Source: Lepidurus packardi | Lineage: Eukaryota > Arthropoda > Branchiopoda > Notostraca > Triopsidae | Direction of reading: 5' to 3' | Length of the DNA: 64,000 nucleotides | Assembly (NCBI GenBank): GCA_023053545.1 | Contig: JAKZAN010000006.1 | Span: forward strand, 9,704,351-9,768,350 | Shown here: positions 59,130-64,000 of the stretch, one piece after another | Numbering within the stretch: the stretch's first letter is position 1 | How the letters are laid out: every line of letters starts with the position of its first letter | Notes under the pieces: model-generated | The model's input: the letters and a program-made list of their open reading frames with translations, nothing else | The model's database searches: none | What the model was told of the DNA's origin: nothing | Position numbers and translations under genes: made by a program

Positions 59130-59693
59130 TTAGAAACCAAAGGCAGTACCCCCCGCGTTAGCTTGAGAGCCTCCAAATCCACCTGTCGTAACGAAAATAT
59201 CAATTAATATATTCCAGTTAATTATGTAAAATGGAGGTTTTACTTGAAGAGGAAGCTGATCCGGTCGCAAAAGCAGCGTTTGGTCCGCTAGCTTGGCCGA
59301 AGCCAGCCGCCGAACCTACGGAATGCAAAAATACATTTTATAAAATTGCCTTTAATCCTTTTTCGCTCAGTTAAGAAAAAATTTACAACAGATTATAACG
59401 CACCTTGAGTTCCGAAAAGTCCAGTATTCGTATTAGTGATGCCTCCGGCTTGGGATTGAGCGCCTGGTATGAATTGGTTAGGCCTGCCGAATTGGTTAGG
59501 GCTGCCGAATTGGTTAGGGTTGCCGAATTGGTTAGGTCTGTTTCTGTTAGGTCTGTTTTGGAAGCCCTGTGGCATAGCTAAGGATACCGTGATCAAGGCT
59601 AGCATTAAGACAATCTAAATAAACCAATAAAAACGTATTAAACGAAATTCGGAATATCAGTAGATTTCTTACAGTATACTTAGGGATGGCCAT
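59130..59693 (-). CDS. Small secreted Asn/Pro/Phe/Gly-rich protein
   Basis: Exons (high to low): 59693-59673, 59614-59404, 59315-59244, 59182-59130; phases close to 118 residues. The signal peptide is MAIPKYTIVLMLALITVSLA, with mature start near MPQGF. Next come the repeats NRPNRNRPNQFGNPNQFG and GRPNQF, then a Gly/Ala/Ser-rich C-terminal part (FGQASGPNAAFATGS, FGGSQANAGGTAFGF). TATAAAAA at 59804-59797 on the minus strand, about 105 bases before the start, fits its promoter. No family recognised; such repeats occur in arthropod cuticle, salivary or antimicrobial secretions. Confidence 0.8.
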
Positions 59694-59796
59694 ATTAACT
59701 TGGAAAGGACTTCCTGAAAGAGATGCTACTAACAGTTTTCGGTAGTAAGACAGCAAAGTCTGAGATGATAATGGTAAGTCGGTGATGAGTTTGAGC

Positions 59797-59804
59797 TTTT
59801 TATA
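59797..59804 (-). promoter_or_regulatory. TATA box of the small secreted protein gene
   Basis: TATAAAAA on the minus strand, about 105 bases before the start codon at 59693. Confidence 0.55.
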
Positions 59805-60588
59805 CCGATGGCTCCCGAAGAGACCTCGCTCTCTTTGTAAACCTGTTTGAATAAACTATGGGTTTTCCCAATCCTTTGGTGCGGTTTGGGCATATTACGC
59901 TATAGCTAGACCAATAGAAGTACCATATTCCTTCCTCTTCCTTTTTGCGGGCCAAGGGCGAAAGGACTCGGGGAATAACCCCTGATCACGAGACCAAGGT
60001 AACTGAGAAAAAAAAACGAGAGAATTGAGGTGGCCTGAGTAACACTTCCGTCCAGGGCTAAGCCTGTTGCTTGGGAAAAACAAGTTTTTCTAGATGTTTA
60101 AGTCCAATCCTTGTTCCTAATTTGAATGACTTCCTTCTTTAAAAATCAATAAAAAGTACTTTAAAGAATTCGTGGAACCTTCTTGAATCCTAGAAGATTG
60201 AAATCATCAAAATTCCTGAGAAAAACTGTCCTCATAATAACCCAGATTATATGTTCCGGTTAAAGCGCCCATACTAACTGCATAGCGGTGAGCTACACTA
60301 ACAATGGAATTTAAATCTCCGTTTATTTGAGTTACCTTTACAGTTAGAACTAGCTACCCTAAGTCAGAAATTTTACACGACAACTGTTAACCGGTGCTTT
60401 CAATATTATTACCGATTTTTTTTTCATTTCTATATAAAGTAATGAGTTCAATGTTTTCTATTGTGTGGTGTATACATCTGATGGATTACATTTTCGGTTT
60501 ATTTCTCTGAAATGTGAATCAGTGGGGCCAATATGTAAAAGAGAAATGCTAAACTATAAAAACACATTATAATTTTACTACATATGTA
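59805..60588. other. Intergenic, no gene supported
   Basis: AT-rich. Nothing recognised. Confidence 0.4.
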
Positions 60589-60761
60589 CAGTAGTAACCC
60601 GAAGTTACGTAATAGGTGGGACCGACGGAAAATCTCGTATGTCAAATTTGCGTTAGCCGGGGTACACTGAAGCTAGCGGGTGGCAGGGTTGCCCGGACCG
60701 TAGCTTCAGTCAAGATCAAGAACCGCATAACTCCGAGTTCACGTAAGTCGGGGTATTACTG
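60589..60761. mobile_element. MITE of Tc1-mariner/pogo type
   Basis: 173 bp between TA dinucleotides. Ends CAGTAGTAACCCGAAGTTAC and, from the right, CAGTAATACCCCGACTTACG. The interior holds a GC-rich stretch without coding sequence. Confidence 0.8.
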
Positions 60762-61538
60762 TACATGTAATTTTGATAATACATGTAAGTTACTATAGTT
60801 TTTAAGTCGTTCATTTAATATTCTGTCGTAAGAATATCTTAACAATGGGAAGGTTGTTAACCTTTTGTATCAAGCTGAAATCTATGGGTGAAGGGTGTGG
60901 CTTGGGTCCAAGGGATATAGGCATAGGAACTATTAAATATTCTCTAATTAATCTGCTAATAAACTCATAATTCTGCCGCAAAGAGGTGTAATCTCTTAAA
61001 TAATAATGCAAACATAATACGTGTAACAATAAAATATAGTCTAACGCTTGAAACACTTAACGCTGATTTGATTAACTTGCTTCCAAGTAGTTTTAAGCTT
61101 TAGTGTTAAATCTATAATAAGGCTTAACTTCTCCGAAAGTAGAAAAATACCGTAGAAACAGTCCAATACAATGTCCGCATAAGAACTGTGGTTTCGAGAA
61201 GTAATCCCAAGAGATGTTGCTTAATAATTTGGATGACATAAGGATGAGGAGCAGTTTTCTTCTATCATACACCCAAGTAAGTCTCTATCCAACTCTTCTG
61301 AGCTCCGCACGTATAGTCAAGCGAAAGTCGGGAAAAAGAAATCCAAAGGTGAATAATCCGTCTAGTGATGAATTTGCGAAATTTTTTCAGAACATGGCTA
61401 ACCCTAACTTGGTAATTACCCGAAAAAAACGTTCTTACAAATAATTGTCCAAACTGAAAAAAATAAACAATTAAAACGAAATTATTTGGAATTATTTCAT
61501 AAAAACTAATTATTTACAATGGTATACAAATCTTTAGG
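60762..61538. other. Upstream region of the ionotropic receptor
   Basis: Mostly AT-rich. An acceptor (CTTTAG) directly before the ATG at 61539 suggests at least one upstream exon. A short open stretch at 61214-61444 might contribute, but I could not fit splice sites and phase. Confidence 0.35.
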
Positions 61539-61937
61539 ATGCAAATTGCAGCAATGATCATCCTGCGAGCCAACCAAGAGGATATAACATTACATGCTAA
61601 CTTAATTAACGCATTGAATCCCCGCCTATTACGACTCTACAATCCCATTGCACTCATCACCATAAGAAATGGCTCTGAATTAGACTTGCTGGTCACCCAA
61701 ATTGGCACTTCTTTAATTAATCCGTATTTTCTTGTCCACACCATTAAAGACTCGAAAAACAACATACGATTCCCCGAGCATTATTCGCGTACCAAAACCC
61801 CATTATTTTTGTGCTCTTTGTACATAATTATTGGCTCGGATACCCTGAAAACTTTTTATTTTCTACAACATTCTATAGAGAAAGGAATCTTGTCACCTAT
61901 GGCCCTCTTCATTGTCAGTAAGTATAAGCATATACCA

Positions 61938-62011
<74 letters not shown>

Positions 62012-63566
62012 GTAGGTTTGCTACCTTTCAAGACAAGTTTGCTGAATCCGTGGCTGGTACCACAAATCCCTCGCCTATTGTACTTTCAACCTTCTTCTAA
62101 GTGGTCAACTAAGCTAATTGAGGTCCATATGCTCACAGCGTCGGTTAAGGGCTCTCATCTCCGTCAAGTCGACTTGTGGAACGGGCAACATTTCTTAATT
62201 CTAAAAGAGAAAGCAACTTTCCATTGGATCTCTAATAAAAAACCTTCCTTATACGGCCAACCGCTTCGTATTTGCACATTTCATTTCCCACCCAGCATCA
62301 TTGAAATGAAGCCGGGCCATTATACCGGCATAGATATAGCAGTTATCGATACTTTGGCCGAGTACATGAATTTTACACCTAGCTATTACCAGCCACCTCG
62401 CGGAAAATGGGGCAATTTGATGACGAATGGTACGTGGGATGGGCTGATGGGCCAAGTTTTGGTTGGCGAAGCAGATATGGGTGTGGCTAACCTTTTTATG
62501 ACGCGAGACAGAATATCTAACTTTGATATGTCTTTTCCGTATGACGTTGATTGCGCTACGTTCCTAACCCCTTCTCCACTGCCCCTCCCTCAGTGGCAAG
62601 TAATGCAAGCTAAAAAAAAAAGTTTATTCACTCAGAAATTCAATTTTCACTTTGATTTAATATATATTTTATCCATCAAAGGCGCTGATCCTGCCGTTCG
62701 AATTGCCTTTGTGGCTCGCTGTACTTGCTTGCGTGTTCTTGGGTGGGCTTTCTTTGTACTTTTCGGCGAAACTTTACTATTACTGCATGGATGCGTCGCC
62801 TGGGCAATTCCACGACGACCTGGGTGCGGCATGTCTATACAACTTGCAAAGTCTCTGGGGCATTGGGGGACCTAGTGATCGCGGTAGTTGGCCCATTCGT
62901 TGGTACAGCTCTTTTCTCTGGCTGTTCTACATGCTGATCACGTCCGATTACCGGGCGGCCCTAACGGCGTTCTTGTCTGTACCCACCACCCAACCACCTA
63001 TGGACAGTCTGCGACAATTGCTCCAAAGCGGGATTGAATGGGGCGGATACAGCGCTGAAATGGCAAGTGTATTCGCCATGTCATTGGAACCCAATGTGCA
63101 TCAAATTGGAATTAAGTACACCATCTTGCCGCTAGAGAAAGCTATAAACCTAACCGCGCGAGGGCTTTTTGCCACTATGGAAAATCGGCAACATGTCGAG
63201 TTCGTTATCAACACAGAACACTTAAACTCGTACGGTCGTCCCACCTTACATGGAATGCAAGAATGCCTCAACTCTTATCCCATTGCCATTGCGTTACCTA
63301 AACGATCTATTTATAAGGCTCGTGTTAATGAAATTATCCAACGGCTGGGCCAAACGGGATTGGTACCCTATTGGCTCCAATTGGCAATTCGGACTGGACG
63401 AGCTACAGCCATGAATCATATGGCCGCTTTCCAAGAGCCACCCGAAAATGCAGTCCTTTCGCTTTATCATCTGCAAGGAGCTTTTTACTGTCTAATCCTA
63501 GGCTTTATCCCCGCTATTTTGGCGTTTTTGCTTGAAAGTTTTTTTTTTACTGGAAAGTCTAATTAA
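61539..63566 (+). CDS. Divergent ionotropic receptor (IR/iGluR family)
   Basis: Ligand-gated cation channel subunit of the arthropod chemosensory IR family. Exons 61539-61917, 62013-62599, 62682-63566; phases close to 616 residues if the ATG at 61539 is used. There is no full amino-terminal domain, as usual for IRs. S1 ligand-binding lobe: LRICTFHFPPSIIEM, GIDIAVIDTLAEYMNF, WDGLMGQVLVGEADMGVANL, MTRDRISNFDMSFPY. Membrane segments: M1 LWLAVLACVFLGGLSLYF, pore and M2 region WYSSFLWLFYMLITSDYRAA followed by LTAFLS (replacing SYTANLAAFL), S2 lobe, and M4 GAFYCLILGFIPAILAFLLE. The altered M3-type motif marks a divergent IR, not a glutamate receptor. Upstream exons may exist. Confidence 0.88.
61939..62011 (+). 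repeat. (CTAT)n microsatellite inside the first receptor intron
   Basis: About 18 perfect CTAT units fill most of the 95-nt intron 61918-62012 and run straight into the acceptor AG. Confidence 0.95.
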
Positions 63567-63930
63567 AAAATACGCAATAATATATTCAATGTATTTAAAT
63601 GTACTACATAAGTACATTGTAATCAAACATAGTCAAACATAGTGAATTAAAAGTAACGCGCAAAACACGGAAAAATTCTACACCAGTTCAACTATTTTAT
63701 AATACAAAAGTTACAAGGCAAGTGTACGTACAAGGCAACGTATCTTGGACAATACACGCATTGGTGACGCGTTCCGTTACAATAGACAAAAACATGAGAA
63801 AGCGTACGTCTATTTAGGTACTTCCTTTTCATAGGAACCCACAACGCTCCGTCCGCCCCGAAGGCACGGGCTTGGCTCGTAACCGAGGAACCGGGCAAAC
63901 TGCACTAATCTGGCCCAGCGCGTCCTCAAC
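63567..63930. other. Intergenic, no gene supported
   Basis: Receptor 3' flank. A minus-strand reading frame at 63692-63898 has no recognisable features. Confidence 0.35.
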
Positions 63931-63965
63931 ATGGCGGGCCGCTACGACGATGATTTTTCCGGGAG
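63931..63965 (+). CDS. Possible first coding exon of a gene leaving the window
   Basis: ATG at 63931 opens MAGRYDDDFSG and meets a good donor (GGGAG followed by GTAAAT) at 63966. The upstream sequence is GC-rich, as for a promoter. Too short to identify. Confidence 0.3.
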
Positions 63966-64000
63966 GTAAATTAACGTGTTTAAATGTGCTAATATCTCAA

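Noticed and set aside
61214..61444. Candidate upstream receptor exon
   Set aside because: The frame contains no receptor-like motif, and I could not find a donor in the correct phase for the acceptor before 61539.

Overview
The window is nuclear DNA of an animal, almost certainly an arthropod. Genes are split by short GT-AG introns. One gene is a divergent ionotropic receptor of the protostome type. Aldolase carries interchangeable last exons as in flies, TTAGG-like repeats occur, and the DNA is littered with small inverted-repeat transposons. I cannot name the species.

Layout. 1-4.5 kb: the end of a P-element/THAP-type transposase, then nested inverted-repeat elements, including two perfect 268-bp arms. 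5.2-9.5 kb: fructose-bisphosphate aldolase with two alternative last exons, and MED31 (both minus). 10.7-14.4 kb: a nearly complete hAT transposon with a perfect 8-bp target duplication. 15.2-29.5 kb: MRPL44 (plus), SAS-4/CENPJ (minus) and the spliceosome core protein PRPF8 (plus), closely packed. 30-32.2 kb: two tandem genes for small secreted Gly/Tyr-rich proteins. 32.5-37.1 kb: a decayed armadillo-repeat gene abutting a gutted BEL/Pao retrotransposon. 39.6-48 kb: a 24-exon class I myosin with a candidate cassette exon and a candidate tail-less isoform. 48.8-58.3 kb: a dense housekeeping block with a membrane-anchored SDR (minus), RPN11/PSMD14 (minus), TMED7-like p24 (plus), MPG/AAG DNA glycosylase (minus), RNF113A/CWC24 (plus) and UQCRB/QCR7 (minus). 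A truncated U2 snRNA retropseudogene lies between MPG and RNF113A. 59-64 kb: a small secreted Asn/Pro/Phe-rich protein (minus), an ionotropic receptor (plus), and possibly the first exon of another gene at the edge.

Most genes are independent housekeeping genes. Two of them (PRPF8, RNF113A) act in the spliceosome, and a piece of U2 snRNA lies nearby, but I see no reason to read this as a functional cluster. Several pairs share promoters (SAS-4/PRPF8, RPN11/TMED7) or have converging 3' ends (MRPL44/SAS-4, myosin/SDR, TMED7/MPG, RNF113A/UQCRB).

Exon coordinates were worked out by hand from splice sites, reading phase and family knowledge. For the conserved genes all phases close exactly and total lengths match the families. 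I found no clearly new multi-gene system. The most unusual items are the myosin cassette exon, the perfect 268-bp inverted repeat, the U2 retropseudogene and the microsatellite-filled receptor intron.
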